Numbered from the stretch's first letter, positions 23,966 through 35,018 are shown. The stretch is 38,351 nucleotides of DNA from Burkholderiales bacterium (GCA_026932425.1 JAIXKN010000045.1:1-38351), one strand, 5' to 3'. Notes: generated from the sequence alone by a model not told the origin. Numbers and translations: made by a program.

Positions 23966-25192
23966 TCAGGCCGCCGCAGCCGAGACCGATGCGCGCGCCT
24001 GCGGCAGCCAGGCGCGCAGGCGCGCGACGGCTTCCTGCAGCTGATCCATCGCTGTCGCGTAGGAGACGCGCAGGTAGCGCTTGTGCTCGTGTTCGCCGAA
24101 GTCCAGGCCCGGCACCATCGCCACGCCCGCCTCCTCGAGCATCGCCTCGGCAAAGGCATCGCTGTCGTCGCTGAAGCGGCTGCAGTCGACGTAGACGTAG
24201 AAGGCGCCGTCGGGTTCGACCGGAACGCCGAAGCCCAGCTCGCGCAGCGCCGGGACGATGTAGTCGCGGCGCGCGCGGAACTCGTCGCGGCGCGCCCGGT
24301 ACAGCGCCATCGCCTCGGGTTCGAAGCAGGCCAGCGCCGCGTGCTGCGCCAGCGCCGAGGGGCAGATGAAGAGGTTCTGCGCCAGCTTCTCGAAGGTGTC
24401 GACAAGCGCCGGCGGCACGACCAGCCAGCCCAGCCGCCAGCCCGTCATGTGGAAGAACTTGGAGAAGCTGCCGGCGACGAGCACGTCGCTGCCGAGCGAC
24501 ACCGCGCTTTGCGGCTTGCGCGCGTACGAGAGGTCGAGATAGATCTCGTCGACGAGCGCGAAGCCGCCGCGGGTGCGCGCGATGTCGACGATGCGGGCGA
24601 GCTCGTCGAACGCGATCGAGGTGCCCGTCGGGTTGCTCGGCGAGGCCAGCAGCACGCCGCGCACCTGCGCCCCCCAGCGCGCGGCCACCGTCGCCGCGTC
24701 GAGCTGGAAGCGGGTCTGCGGGCCGACCGGGATCGGCACCGGCACACCGTCGAAGGCGCTGACGAAATGCCGGTTGCAGGGGTAGCCGGGGTCGGCCATC
24801 AGCACCTGCGCACCCGGGTCGACGAGCGCGCAGCAGGCCAGGAGCAGCGCCGCCGACGCGCCCGCGGTGACGACGATGCGCTGCGGATCGAGCTCGACGC
24901 CGTGCTCCTGAGCCGCGTGGCGCGCGATCGCCTCGCGCAGCGCCTGCACGCCCAGCGCCGGGGTGTAACCGGTGGCGCCGGCGTCGACCACGGCCTTGAC
25001 CGCGGCGACCACCGGCGGCGCGGCGGTGAAGTCGGGTTCGCCGATGCTCAGGTGGATGATCGAGCGGCCCGCTGCCTCCAGCGCACGGGCGCGCTTGACC
25101 AGCTCCATCACGTGAAAGGGTTCGATGCGTCCGGTGCGCGCGGCCAGAGGCGGGGCGGCGGGAGTCGAGGTCTTGCGGTGGTCTGCGTCCAT
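23966..25192 (-). CDS. Class I PLP-dependent aminotransferase
   Basis: A 408-residue fold-type I aminotransferase of the AspC/AlaT-like group. The PLP lysine is Lys245 in GSFSKFFHMTGWRLGW. LSIGEPDFTAAP, the TAGASAALLL glycine loop, SPSNPTG and DEIYLDLSY are present. Substrates are probably an amino acid and 2-oxoglutarate or pyruvate, but specificity is not evident. A comparable aminotransferase is often seen near nusB in Burkholderiales. The ATG at 25192 is only five bases after a -10-like GACAAT on the same strand and has no ribosome-binding site, so the message may be leaderless. Confidence 0.92.
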   Translation of the reverse strand: MDADHRKTSTPAAPPLAARTGRIEPFHVMELVKRARALEAAGRSIIHLSIGEPDFTAAPPVVAAVKAVVDAGATGYTPALGVQALREAIARHAAQEHGVELDPQRIVVTAGASAALLLACCALVDPGAQVLMADPGYPCNRHFVSAFDGVPVPIPVGPQTRFQLDAATVAARWGAQVRGVLLASPSNPTGTSIAFDELARIVDIARTRGGFALVDEIYLDLSYARKPQSAVSLGSDVLVAGSFSKFFHMTGWRLGWLVVPPALVDTFEKLAQNLFICPSALAQHAALACFEPEAMALYRARRDEFRARRDYIVPALRELGFGVPVEPDGAFYVYVDCSRFSDDSDAFAEAMLEEAGVAMVPGLDFGEHEHKRYLRVSYATAMDQLQEAVARLRAWLPQARASVSAAAA

Positions 25193-25332
25193 GCGCCATT
25201 GTCGCTGCAGCCCCCATTCGTCGTGCGAAACGCACGCCGGGGCGCGGGCGACGGTGACAAGCCGTTAATCGGGGGGTGCCCGATGCGCTTTTCGTTCCAC
25301 TTCGCCACGGCCGGCCCCCTAAGCTGCCCGCC

Positions 25333-26607
25333 GTGACCTCAAAACCCTTCGCGCGCCGGCCGCCGGAAGGTCCGTCGAGCACGCAGTTCGCCGCGACCGT
25401 CGTCGCCCTCCCCGAACCGGACCCCGTCGAGGAAGGGTGGGCCGCTGCATCCCTGTCGGAGAGCGTGTTCACCGACGCCTCGGACACGCAGGGCGCGATG
25501 CCCGACGTCGTCACCGACGTCGACGGCGTCCCCGATCCCGCCGGCGACGCCTCGGCCGCGCCGACGATCTCCCGGATCGGACGCTACGCGCTCAAGCGCC
25601 AGCTCGGCGGCGGAGGCCTGGGTGCCGTCTTCGAGGCCTGGGACCCGGTGCTTGCCCGCGCGGTGGCGATCAAGACCCTGTATCTGGACGAGCGCACCGG
25701 CTCCGCGCAGGGCCAGCCGCTGGACGGGCTGTTCCTCAATGAGGCGCGTGCGGCGGCGAGCCTCAACCACCGCTACATCGTGACCGTCTACGACGCCGGG
25801 CTCTCGCCGCAGGGCGTCTACATCGCGATGGAGCGCCTGCACGGGCGCGACATGCAGCGCGCGCTGGCCGAAGGCTGGCGACCCACGGTCGAGCAGGTCG
25901 TGCTGCTGCTGCGTCGCGTCGCCGATGCGCTGGCCTACGCGCACGCGCGCGGCATCGTGCATTGCGACATCAAGCCCGGCAACATCTTCCTGCAACGGCG
26001 CAACCGGCCCAAGCTGCTGGACTTCGGCATCGCCCGCCTGGTGCACGGCGGCACGCTGCCGATGCCCGAAGGCACGGTCGCGGGCTCGCCGCGCTACCGC
26101 GCGCCCGAGCTGCTCACCGGCGCGCCGGTGGATGCGCGCACCGATCTGTTCTCACTGGGCGTCGTGATGTACGAGCTGCTCACCGGGCGGCGCGCGTTCG
26201 AGGGGCAGTCGCTTGCCGAGATCGACCGGGCCGTGCTCGAGCATGACCCGCCGCCGGCGCACGAAGTGAACCCCGCGGTGCCGCCGGGCATCTCGGCGAT
26301 CGCCGCACGGCTGATGGCCCGCAGCCCGGCGGCGCGATACGGCAGCGCGGTCGAGCTCGCGACCGACCTGCGCCGCTGGCTCGAGGCGCAGGAGCTGGCG
26401 CTGCAGGGTGCCGCCGGCCGCTCACGGGTACGCAGCAAAGGCAAGCCGCCAGACCGGGATCGGCAGCACGAAGCGAACGAGCGGCAGCGGGTGTCGAGGC
26501 GAGCACCGGCGCGATCCACCGGGCTCTGCGCGCTCTCGCGCTGGCTGCTTGCGGCGGCATTGCTGCTGGGTTTGACCGCGCTCGCGCTGGGGCTCTCCGG
26601 CCGCTGA
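25333..26607 (+). CDS. Hanks-type serine/threonine protein kinase with C-terminal membrane anchor
   Basis: From the GTG at 25333 the product is 424 residues; a GTG at 25276 would add 19, but it lies in a dyad (ATCGGG-N5-CCCGAT, 25268-25284) and has no spaced ribosome-binding site. A low-complexity N-terminus (~1-78) is followed by a kinase domain: glycine loop at 92-98, Lys114 (VAIKTL), catalytic loop HCDIKPGN with Asp212, DFG at 230-232 and APE ending at Glu259. The usual HRD arginine is a cysteine. A basic stretch and one C-terminal membrane helix follow with no extracytoplasmic domain. No phosphatase or FHA partner is adjacent. It lies 46 bases upstream of the ybgC-tol genes. Confidence 0.88.
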   Translation: MTSKPFARRPPEGPSSTQFAATVVALPEPDPVEEGWAAASLSESVFTDASDTQGAMPDVVTDVDGVPDPAGDASAAPTISRIGRYALKRQLGGGGLGAVFEAWDPVLARAVAIKTLYLDERTGSAQGQPLDGLFLNEARAAASLNHRYIVTVYDAGLSPQGVYIAMERLHGRDMQRALAEGWRPTVEQVVLLLRRVADALAYAHARGIVHCDIKPGNIFLQRRNRPKLLDFGIARLVHGGTLPMPEGTVAGSPRYRAPELLTGAPVDARTDLFSLGVVMYELLTGRRAFEGQSLAEIDRAVLEHDPPPAHEVNPAVPPGISAIAARLMARSPAARYGSAVELATDLRRWLEAQELALQGAAGRSRVRSKGKPPDRDRQHEANERQRVSRRAPARSTGLCALSRWLLAAALLLGLTALALGLSGR

Positions 26608-26653
26608 TCGCGGGCGCAGCGGCCGGGGCGCTCGGCGATAATCGCCGCCGACG

Positions 26654-27079
26654 ATGCACGCCTCCGATCCCGCCCCCGGCCGCCGCGTCGCCCACCGGCA
26701 CCGCGTCCGCGTCTACTGGGAGGACACCGACGCCGGCGGCGTGGTCTATTACGCCAACTACCTGAAGTTCCTCGAGCGCGCGCGCACCGAATGGCTGCGT
26801 GAGCTCGGCATCGGGCAGCAGGCGCTCAAGGACGCGGTCGGCGCGCTGTTCGTCGTCGTCGAGGTGCAGGTCTTCTACCGCCTGCCGGCGCGGCTGGACG
26901 ACGAGCTCGAGGCCGATGTCGCGGTCGCCGAGGCCGGGCGCGCGTCCTTCCTGCTCTCGCAGCAGGTGCGGCGCGGCGCGGAGCTGCTCGTCGAGGCGCG
27001 CGTGCGCATCGGCTGCGTCGACGCCGCGACGATGCGGCCGCGGCGCATCCCCGAGATCGTTCTGTCCAGGTTTCCATGA
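26654..27079 (+). CDS. ybgC: Tol-Pal-associated acyl-CoA thioesterase
   Basis: A 141-residue hotdog-fold enzyme with the YbgC signature EDTDAGGVVYYANYLKFLERARTEW, including the catalytic Asp of the 4HBT family. YbgC hydrolyses short-chain or phospholipid-related acyl thioesters in the cytoplasm and is almost always the first gene of the tol-pal operon. GATAAT (26637-26642) lies 11 bases before the ATG, so its transcript would have a very short leader. Its stop overlaps the tolQ start by four bases. Confidence 0.95.
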   Translation: MHASDPAPGRRVAHRHRVRVYWEDTDAGGVVYYANYLKFLERARTEWLRELGIGQQALKDAVGALFVVVEVQVFYRLPARLDDELEADVAVAEAGRASFLLSQQVRRGAELLVEARVRIGCVDAATMRPRRIPEIVLSRFP

Positions 27080-27807
27080 CGCAGGATCTGTCGCTCATCC
27101 CGCTGGTGCTCAACGCCAGCTTCGTCGTGCAGCTCGTGATCGCCGGCCTCGTGCTGGCCTCGCTCGCGAGCTGGACGGTGATCTTCGGCAAGCTCTTCGG
27201 CCTGCGCCGCGTGCGCGGCGGCAACGACGCCTTCGAGCGCGAGTTCTGGTCGGGCCGCAGCCTCTCGGAGATGAACCAGGCGATCGCCGCCAAGCCGCAG
27301 ACCGCGCCGATCGAGCGCATCTTCGCCAGCGGCATGCGCGAGTTCCTGAAGCTGCGCGAGCGGCGCCTGGATGCGGGGACACAGCTCGACGGCGCGCGCC
27401 GCGCGATGCGCGCGAGCCTGCAGCGCGAGCTCGACGTCATCGAGAGCAAGCTCAGCTTCCTCGCCTCGGTCGGATCGGTCTCGCCCTATGTCGGCCTCTT
27501 CGGCACGGTCTGGGGGATCATGCACGCCTTCGTCGGCCTCTCGAACATGCAGCAGGTGACGCTGGCCAACGTCGCCCCGGGGATCGCCGAGGCGCTGGTG
27601 GCGACCGCGATCGGCCTCTTCGCGGCGATCCCGGCGGTGGTCGCCTACAACCGCTTCGCGCGCGACATCGACCGCATCGCGATCCAGCTCGAGACCTTCA
27701 TCGAGGAGTTCTCGAACATCCTGCAGCGCAGCGCCGCCGGCAGCGTGCCGCCCCAGACCTCACAGCCGGGATCCGCGCAGGCCGCCGCCGCGGTCCCGGG
27801 GCGCTGA
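27076..27807 (+). CDS. tolQ: Tol-Pal system proton channel subunit TolQ
   Basis: A 243-residue inner-membrane protein of the MotA/TolQ/ExbB family. It has an N-terminal helix (~14-35) and two long C-terminal helices around LSFLASVGSVSPYVGLFGTVWGIMHAF and LANVAPGIAEALVATAIGLFAAIPAVVAYN, the conserved channel segments. With TolR it uses the proton gradient to energise TolA for outer-membrane constriction at division. A Pro/Ala-rich tail ends the protein. The ATG overlaps the ybgC stop (ATGA). Confidence 0.97.
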   Translation: MTQDLSLIPLVLNASFVVQLVIAGLVLASLASWTVIFGKLFGLRRVRGGNDAFEREFWSGRSLSEMNQAIAAKPQTAPIERIFASGMREFLKLRERRLDAGTQLDGARRAMRASLQRELDVIESKLSFLASVGSVSPYVGLFGTVWGIMHAFVGLSNMQQVTLANVAPGIAEALVATAIGLFAAIPAVVAYNRFARDIDRIAIQLETFIEEFSNILQRSAAGSVPPQTSQPGSAQAAAAVPGR

Positions 27808-27808
27808 G

Positions 27809-28237
<429 letters not shown>

Positions 28238-28242
28238 GGGCG

Positions 28243-29259
28243 ATGAGTCAGGCCGCGACGGTGCGCGATCAGCTGCTGCCGCAGCCCCCGGGCGGGCTGC
28301 TGCGCGGCGCGGCGCTTGCGCTGCTGGCGCACCTGGCGATGCTCGCGGCGCTGATGCTGGCGGTGCAGTGGCGCAGCAGCACGCCCGAGACCGTCAGCGC
28401 CGAACTCTGGTCGGCGGTGCCGCAGGCGGCAGCGCCGCCGCCGGCCGCTCCCGCCACCCCGATCGCGCCGCCCGCACCCGCGCCCGAACCACCCACCCCG
28501 CCCGCACCACAGCCGCAGCGCACAGCGCCCGCGGCAAGGCCCACGCCGCCGCCGGCGCAGGCCGAGCCCGACGCGCAGATCGCGATCGAGCAGGCGCGAA
28601 AGCGCAAGCTCGAGCTCGAGCGCCGGCAGCAGGAGGAGCGCGCAGAGCGCGAGAAGGAAGCCAGGGAAAAGGAAGCCAGGGAGAAGGCTGCCCGGGAGAA
28701 AGCGGAGCAGCGCAGGGCGGAGCAGGCCCGCCTGGAGCGCGAGAAGGCGGAGAAGGAAAAGGCCAAGAAGACACGGCTGGCGCGCGCGGAGAAGGAGCGC
28801 AGGGAGGCCGAGGCAAAGAAACGCGAGAAGGAGCGCGAGCAGGAGCGCGAGAAGGAACGCCAGGCCGCCGAGGAGAAGCGGCTGGCCGAGCTGCGCCAGA
28901 AGCAGCTCGAGCGGATGATGGGCCAGGTCGGAAGCGGCAGCGGCAGCACACCCGGTGCGACCGCCGAGCAGACGAGCGGCCCCTCGGCCAGCTACGCCGG
29001 GCGGCTGGTGGCCGCGATCAAGCCGAGGATCGTCTTCACCGAAACGGTCTCGGGCAACCCGGCCGCCGAGGTCGAGGTGCGCGCCGGCCCGAGCGGCAGC
29101 ATCCTCTCGCGCCGGCTGGTGCGCAGCAGCGGCAACAAGGACTGGGACGAGGCGGTGCTGCGCGCGATCGACCGCACGGGAACGCTGCCGCGCGACGTCG
29201 ACGGCCGCGTGCCGCCGGTGATCCTGATGGCCTTCCGGCCCAACGAGCTCGGCAACTGA
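28243..29259 (+). CDS. tolA: Tol-Pal system tether protein TolA
   Basis: A 338-residue protein with the three-part TolA plan: an N-terminal membrane helix (~20-43), a Pro/Ala stretch (~60-110) and a long, highly charged Lys/Glu/Arg/Ala helix (~120-230) that spans the periplasm. The C-terminal TonB/TolA-type domain (~248-338, with YAGRLVAAIKPRI and the VRSSGNKDWDEAVLRAI segment) contacts TolB and Pal. The ATG at 28243 is preferred to a TTG at 28234 that overlaps the tolR stop. tolB and pal, which normally follow, are not present; the next genes are on the other strand. Confidence 0.94.
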   Translation: MSQAATVRDQLLPQPPGGLLRGAALALLAHLAMLAALMLAVQWRSSTPETVSAELWSAVPQAAAPPPAAPATPIAPPAPAPEPPTPPAPQPQRTAPAARPTPPPAQAEPDAQIAIEQARKRKLELERRQQEERAEREKEAREKEAREKAAREKAEQRRAEQARLEREKAEKEKAKKTRLARAEKERREAEAKKREKEREQEREKERQAAEEKRLAELRQKQLERMMGQVGSGSGSTPGATAEQTSGPSASYAGRLVAAIKPRIVFTETVSGNPAAEVEVRAGPSGSILSRRLVRSSGNKDWDEAVLRAIDRTGTLPRDVDGRVPPVILMAFRPNELGN

Positions 29260-29287
29260 GGCGCTTCGCCGCCGGCGCCCCGAAGGC

Positions 29288-30276
<989 letters not shown>

Positions 30277-30280
<4 letters not shown>

Positions 30281-31257
30281 CGCGGCACCTCCCCTGCGCC
30301 CGCGTGCAGCCAGCACGCCGCCTGCGTGCGCCCGGCGGGCATCAGCTCGGGGCGCTCGACGCGGCAGCGCTCGAACACCTGCGGGCAGCGCGGGTTGAAG
30401 GCGCAGCCGCGCGGGATGGCGTTCAGGCGCGGCATCGCGCCGTCGATCTGCAGCAGGCGCTCGCGGTCCTCGTCCATCGCCGGGATCGAGCCCATGAGGC
30501 CGCGCGAGTAGGGGTGCGCCGGCGCGTGGATGACCTCGTGCACCGGCCCGAGCTCGGCGATGCGGCCGGCGTACATCACCGCCACGCGGTCGCAGGTCTC
30601 GGCGATCACGCCCATGTCGTGCGTCACCAGCATCACCGCAGCGCCTTTCTCCCTGGCCAGGTGCCTGAGCAGCGCGATGATCTGCGCCTGGATCGACACG
30701 TCGAGCGCCGTCGTCGGCTCGTCGGCGACGATGAGCCGCGGCTCGGCCGCCAGCGCCAGCGCGATCACCACGCGCTGGCGCATGCCGCCGCTGAACTGGT
30801 GCGGGTACTGGTCGATGCGCGCCTCGGGCGCGGGGATGCCGGTCTGGCGCAGCAACTCGATGGCGCGCTCGCGCGCCTGCGCGGCGTTCAGCGGCAGGTG
30901 CGTCTGGATCGTCTCCACCAGTTGCCGGCCGACGGTGTAGAGCGGGTTGAGACTCGTCAGCGGATCCTGGAACACCGCACCGATCTGCTTGCCGCGGATC
31001 TTGCGCATCGCGTCGGCGTCGAGCTCGTCGATGCGCCGCCCGTCCAGCAGCACCTGCCCGGCGGCGATGCGCCCCGGCGGCTCGAGCAGGCCGATGATCG
31101 CCGCGCCGGTGAGCGACTTGCCGGCTCCCGACTCGCCGACGACACCGAGGATCTCGCCGGGCGCGATGGTGAACGAGATGTCGTCCAGCGCCAGCAGCGT
31201 GCCGTGGCGGGTCGGGAATTCGACCCGCAGCTTCTTCACTTCGAGCAGCGGCTTCAT
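30277..31257 (-). CDS. Dipeptide/oligopeptide ABC transporter ATP-binding protein (DppD-like)
   Basis: A 326-residue ATPase, partner of the DppF-like subunit. Motifs are Walker [10 protein letters not shown], the [14 protein letters not shown]-loop, signature FSGGMRQRV, Walker [13 protein letters not shown] and the switch histidine in VTHDM. The C-terminal [15 protein letters not shown] is the cysteine motif of this transporter class. Together the two ATPases drive import of peptides or similar solutes. It begins four bases after the DppC-like stop. Confidence 0.93.
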
Positions 31258-31261
31258 CGCT

Positions 31262-32209
31262 TCATTGCAGGCGTGGATTGAGCGCGTCGCGCAGCCAGTC
31301 GCCCAGCAGGTTCACCGACAGCGCGATGACCATCAGCATGATTCCGGGCCAGACGGTGATCCACCACTCGCCGCTGAAGAGGAAGTCGTTGCCGATGCGG
31401 ATCAGCGTGCCCAGGCTCGGGCTGGTCGGCGGCACGCCGACGCCGAGGAAGGACAGCGTCGCCTCGATGATCACCGCCTGCGCGACGTCGATCGTCGCCA
31501 GCACCAGCACCGGCCCGAGCACGTTGGGCAGCACGTGGCGGCGCATGATGCGGCCGCTGCCCACGCCGATCACGCGCGCGGCCTGCACGTACTCCTTCTG
31601 CCGCTCGACCATCGTCGAGCCGCGCACGGTGCGCGCGTACTTGACCCAGCCGGTGAGCGCGATGGCCAGGATCAGCACCGCGAAGGCCAGCGTCTCGTGC
31701 GCGTTCGGAAACACCGCGCGCCCGGCGCCGTCGATCAGCAGCGCGACGAGGATCGCCGGGAAGGACAGCATGACGTCGCAGACGCGCATGATGAAGCCGT
31801 CGATGCGCCCGCCGACGAAGCCCGAGAGCAGCCCGAGCGCCACGCCCACGACCACGCTCAGCAGCACCGCCGCCAGCGCGACGAAGAGCGAGATGCGCGC
31901 GCCGTACATCAGCGCCGAGAGGATGTCGCGGCCCTGGTCGTCGGTGCCCAGCAGGTACTGGGGGTTGCCCTCGGCCAGCCAGCTCGGCGGCAGCCGCGCG
32001 TCGGAGAGGTCCAGCGTGGCCAGGTCGAAGGGATCGTGCGGTGCCAGCCAGGGCGCGAACACCGCCGCGATCACGCACAGCAGCACGAGCACGAAGGAGA
32101 CGATCGCGACCGGCGAGCGCCTGAAGCTGTACCAGACGTCACCGGCGAAGAAGCGCGCGAGCGCGCCGGGCTCGACGGCCGCCGTGTCGGTGGATGCGGG
32201 GGAACTCAT
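31262..32209 (-). CDS. Dipeptide/oligopeptide ABC transporter permease (DppC-like)
   Basis: A 315-residue inner-membrane permease. After a soluble N-terminus (~1-40) and one helix comes the typical LLGTDDQGRDILSALMYGARISL segment, then the binding-protein-dependent transport domain with the EYVQAARVIGVGSGRIMRRHVLPN coupling loop. The start is the ATG at 32209; a TTG at 32260 would overlap dppB. It is 13 bases downstream of the DppB-like gene. Confidence 0.92.
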   Translation of the reverse strand: MSSPASTDTAAVEPGALARFFAGDVWYSFRRSPVAIVSFVLVLLCVIAAVFAPWLAPHDPFDLATLDLSDARLPPSWLAEGNPQYLLGTDDQGRDILSALMYGARISLFVALAAVLLSVVVGVALGLLSGFVGGRIDGFIMRVCDVMLSFPAILVALLIDGAGRAVFPNAHETLAFAVLILAIALTGWVKYARTVRGSTMVERQKEYVQAARVIGVGSGRIMRRHVLPNVLGPVLVLATIDVAQAVIIEATLSFLGVGVPPTSPSLGTLIRIGNDFLFSGEWWITVWPGIMLMVIALSVNLLGDWLRDALNPRLQ

Positions 32210-32222
32210 CGCGGGCAGGCGC

Positions 32223-33200
32223 TCAGTGGCCGCTGCGCTCGGCGCGCAGCCGCGGGTCAACGGCGAAGTACAGCAGGTCGACGACGAGGTTGATGACGAC
32301 GAAGATCAGCGAGATCAGGCACAGGTAGGCGGCCATCACCGGGATGTCGGCGAACTGCACCGCCTGGATGAAGAGGAAGCCCATGCCCGGCCACTGGAAC
32401 ACCGTCTCGGTGATGATGGCGAACGCGATCAGGCCGCCGAGCTGCAGCCCGGTGATCGTCATCACCGGCACCAGCGTGTTCTTCAGCGCGTGGCCGTAGT
32501 AGATGGCGCGGTTGCCAAGGCCCCGCGCGCGCGCGAACTTGATGAAGTCGGTGCGCAGCACTTCCAGCATCTCGGCGCGAACGAGCCGCATGATGAGTGC
32601 CAGCTGGTACACGCTGAGCGTGATCGCCGGCAGGATCAGGTGCTTCCAGCCGTCGACGGTGAGCAGGCCGGTGGTCCAGCCGCCCAGGGCCACCGTCTCA
32701 CCGCGGCCGAAGCTCGGCAGCCAGTTCAGCAGCACCGCGAAGAACAGGATCAGGAAGATGCCGATGAGGAAGGTCGGCAGCGAGACCCCCAGCAGCGACA
32801 GCCCCATCAGCAGCTTCGCCGAGCGCCGCTCCCGGCGCAGCGCCGCGTAGACACCGCCCGGAATGCCGACCGCGAGCGCAAGGATGGCAGCGATGACCGA
32901 GAGCTCGAGCGTGGCCGGCAGGCGCTCGAGGATCAGCGTCGAGACCTTCTGGCTCTGGCGCAGGCTCATGCCGAACTCGCCGCGCGCGGCGTTGGCCACG
33001 AAGGCGCCGAACTGCACGAGGAAGGGCTTGTCCAGGCCAAGGTCGCGGCGCAGCGCGTCGCGCTGCTCCTGCGTGGCGTCCTGCCCCAGCATGTTGGTGA
33101 CCGGGTCACCGACGAACTGGAACAGCATGAAGGCGACGAAGGCCACCGTGAGCATGACGATCACGGCCTGCGCAAGACGGCGAAGGATGAAGGCAAGCAT
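32223..33200 (-). CDS. Dipeptide/oligopeptide ABC transporter permease (DppB-like)
   Basis: A 325-residue permease and first gene of the leftward operon. It has the DppB N-terminus (ILRRLAQAVIVMLTVAFVAFMLFQFVGDPV), the long periplasmic loop with LGLDKPFLVQF, and the EMLEVLRTDFIKFARARGLG coupling loop. No clear ribosome-binding site precedes the ATG. Its promoter must lie in the 175-base gap shared with the rightward binding-protein gene. Confidence 0.92.
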   Translation of the reverse strand: MLAFILRRLAQAVIVMLTVAFVAFMLFQFVGDPVTNMLGQDATQEQRDALRRDLGLDKPFLVQFGAFVANAARGEFGMSLRQSQKVSTLILERLPATLELSVIAAILALAVGIPGGVYAALRRERRSAKLLMGLSLLGVSLPTFLIGIFLILFFAVLLNWLPSFGRGETVALGGWTTGLLTVDGWKHLILPAITLSVYQLALIMRLVRAEMLEVLRTDFIKFARARGLGNRAIYYGHALKNTLVPVMTITGLQLGGLIAFAIITETVFQWPGMGFLFIQAVQFADIPVMAAYLCLISLIFVVINLVVDLLYFAVDPRLRAERSGH

Positions 33201-33375
33201 CGGCAGCGAACGCCGTGGGGTGTGTGACGAGGGTGCGCGAAGCCTTCGATTCTCGCCGCTTGGCCGTCCGTCCCGCAGCGCCGGAACCGTCGTCGGGCTC
33301 GGGGCTTACCCGGGCCGGAAGGGGGTCGGGCGACGACTAGCATCTGCCGCTTTCGCCACTCCTGGAGCACGAACG

Positions 33376-34947
33376 ATGAAGCTCAAGACCTTGCTGGGTG
33401 CCGCCGCGCTCTCGGCATTGATCGCCCTGCCGGCACAGGCGCAGACGCTGCGCTGGGCCGCGCAGAACGACATCCTGACGATGGATCCGCACTCGCAGAA
33501 CCACGCCACCACGCTGGCGCTGCTGCAGCACGCCTACGAGGGCCTGGTGCGCTACAGCGCCAAGTACGAGGTCGAGCCGGCGCTGGCGACGAAGTGGACG
33601 ATGGTGAGCCCGACGCAGGTGCGCTTCGAGCTGCGCAAGGGCGTCAAGTTTCACGACGGCAGCCCCTTCACCGCCGACGACGTCGTGTTCTCCTTCGGCC
33701 GCGTGAAGCAGCCCAACGCGACGCTCTCGGCCTCGGTGTCCGGCGTCAACGAGGTGCGCAAGGTCGACGACCACACGGTCGACTTCATCCTCGCCGCGCC
33801 CAACCCCATCCTGCTGCGCAACGCGATCAACTTCTACATCATGAGCAAGTCGTGGTCGGAGAAGAACCGCACCACCAACGTGCAGGACTACAAGGCCAAG
33901 GAGGAGAACTTCGCCTCGCGCAACGCGATGGGCACCGGCCCCTACAGGATCACCGCCTGGATGCCCGAGCAGCGCCTGACGATGACGCGCAACGACGACT
34001 GGTGGGACAAGCACACGAACAACGTCAAGGACGTCGTCTACACGCCGATCAAGAGCGATCCGACGCGCGTGGCCGCACTGCTCTCGGGCGACGTCGACCT
34101 GCTCACCGACCTGCCGACGCAGGACGTCGCGCGCCTGCGCACCGACCCGAAGATCAAGATCCTCGACGGCCCCGAGGTGCGCACGATCTTCCTCGCGCCC
34201 GACGTCGGCAGCGCCGAGCTGAAGTACAGCAGCGTCAAGGGCAAGAACCCGTTCGCCGACAAGCGCGTGCGCCAGGCGCTGAGCATGGCGATCGACCGCA
34301 TCGCGATCCAGCGCAACATCATGCGCGGCCTCTCGATCCCCGCCGGGCTGATGATCGCACCCGGCGTCAACGGCCATGCCGACGACCTCGACCAGCCGAC
34401 CAAGGTCGACATCGAGGGCGCGAAGAAGCTGCTCGCCGATGCCGGCTATCCGCAGGGCTTCGAGTTCCGCCTGAACTGCCCGAACAACCGCTACGTCAAC
34501 GACGAGGAGATCTGCCAGGCCATCGTCGCCATGTGGGCCAAGCTCGGCATCAAGGCCTCGCTGGTGGCGGAGAACATGGCGACCTTCTCGCAGAAGTTCC
34601 AGAACTTCGATACCTCGATGTACCTGCTGGGCTGGGGCGTGGCCACCTACGACGCGCAGTACACGATCCAGGCGCTGGTGCGCACGCGCACCTCGGGAGC
34701 CGACGGCAACTTCAACTTCTCGAAGATCAGCGACCCGGTGGTCGACCGCCTGACCGACGCGATGAAGGTCGAGACCGACAACACCAAGCGCAACGCCGAG
34801 ATCCGCGAGGCGCTGCTGCGCATCAAGGACGAGGTGCTGCTGATCCCGCTGCACCACCAGATGCGCCCCTGGGCGATGAAGCCCGGCGTGACGACGATCC
34901 ACCGCTCGGACGACCGTCCCGAGGCGCGGTTCACCAGCCTCAAGTGA
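33376..34947 (+). CDS. Family 5 extracellular solute-binding protein (DppA/OppA-like)
   Basis: A 523-residue periplasmic binding protein with a Sec signal (~1-22, LPAQAQ) and the family 5 sequence LRWAAQNDILTMDPHSQN, then LRKGVKFHDGSPFTADDVVFSF, TGPYRI and RQALSMAIDRIAI. It should capture peptides or another small solute for the divergently encoded DppBCDF-like transporter. The ATG has GGAG eight bases upstream, and a -10-like TAGCAT lies at 33339-33344. The divergent arrangement with the transporter operon suggests shared control. Substrate cannot be fixed; glutathione, nickel and plant-derived compounds are also carried by this family. Confidence 0.92.
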   Translation: MKLKTLLGAAALSALIALPAQAQTLRWAAQNDILTMDPHSQNHATTLALLQHAYEGLVRYSAKYEVEPALATKWTMVSPTQVRFELRKGVKFHDGSPFTADDVVFSFGRVKQPNATLSASVSGVNEVRKVDDHTVDFILAAPNPILLRNAINFYIMSKSWSEKNRTTNVQDYKAKEENFASRNAMGTGPYRITAWMPEQRLTMTRNDDWWDKHTNNVKDVVYTPIKSDPTRVAALLSGDVDLLTDLPTQDVARLRTDPKIKILDGPEVRTIFLAPDVGSAELKYSSVKGKNPFADKRVRQALSMAIDRIAIQRNIMRGLSIPAGLMIAPGVNGHADDLDQPTKVDIEGAKKLLADAGYPQGFEFRLNCPNNRYVNDEEICQAIVAMWAKLGIKASLVAENMATFSQKFQNFDTSMYLLGWGVATYDAQYTIQALVRTRTSGADGNFNFSKISDPVVDRLTDAMKVETDNTKRNAEIREALLRIKDEVLLIPLHHQMRPWAMKPGVTTIHRSDDRPEARFTSLK

Positions 34948-34998
34948 TCGCCGCCAGCCCCGGGTGAAGCGCCGCATCCGCCCGGTTGTCGTTCACCG

Positions 34999-35018
34999 AG
35001 GCCGCCTGCGGGCGGCCT
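34999..35018 (+). terminator. Hairpin terminator after the binding-protein gene
   Basis: AGGCCGCC-TGCG-GGCGGCCT is a perfect 8-bp stem followed by TCTCGCTC. It lies about 50 bases after the stop codon and probably ends the upstream transcript, isolating the next gene. Confidence 0.65.
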
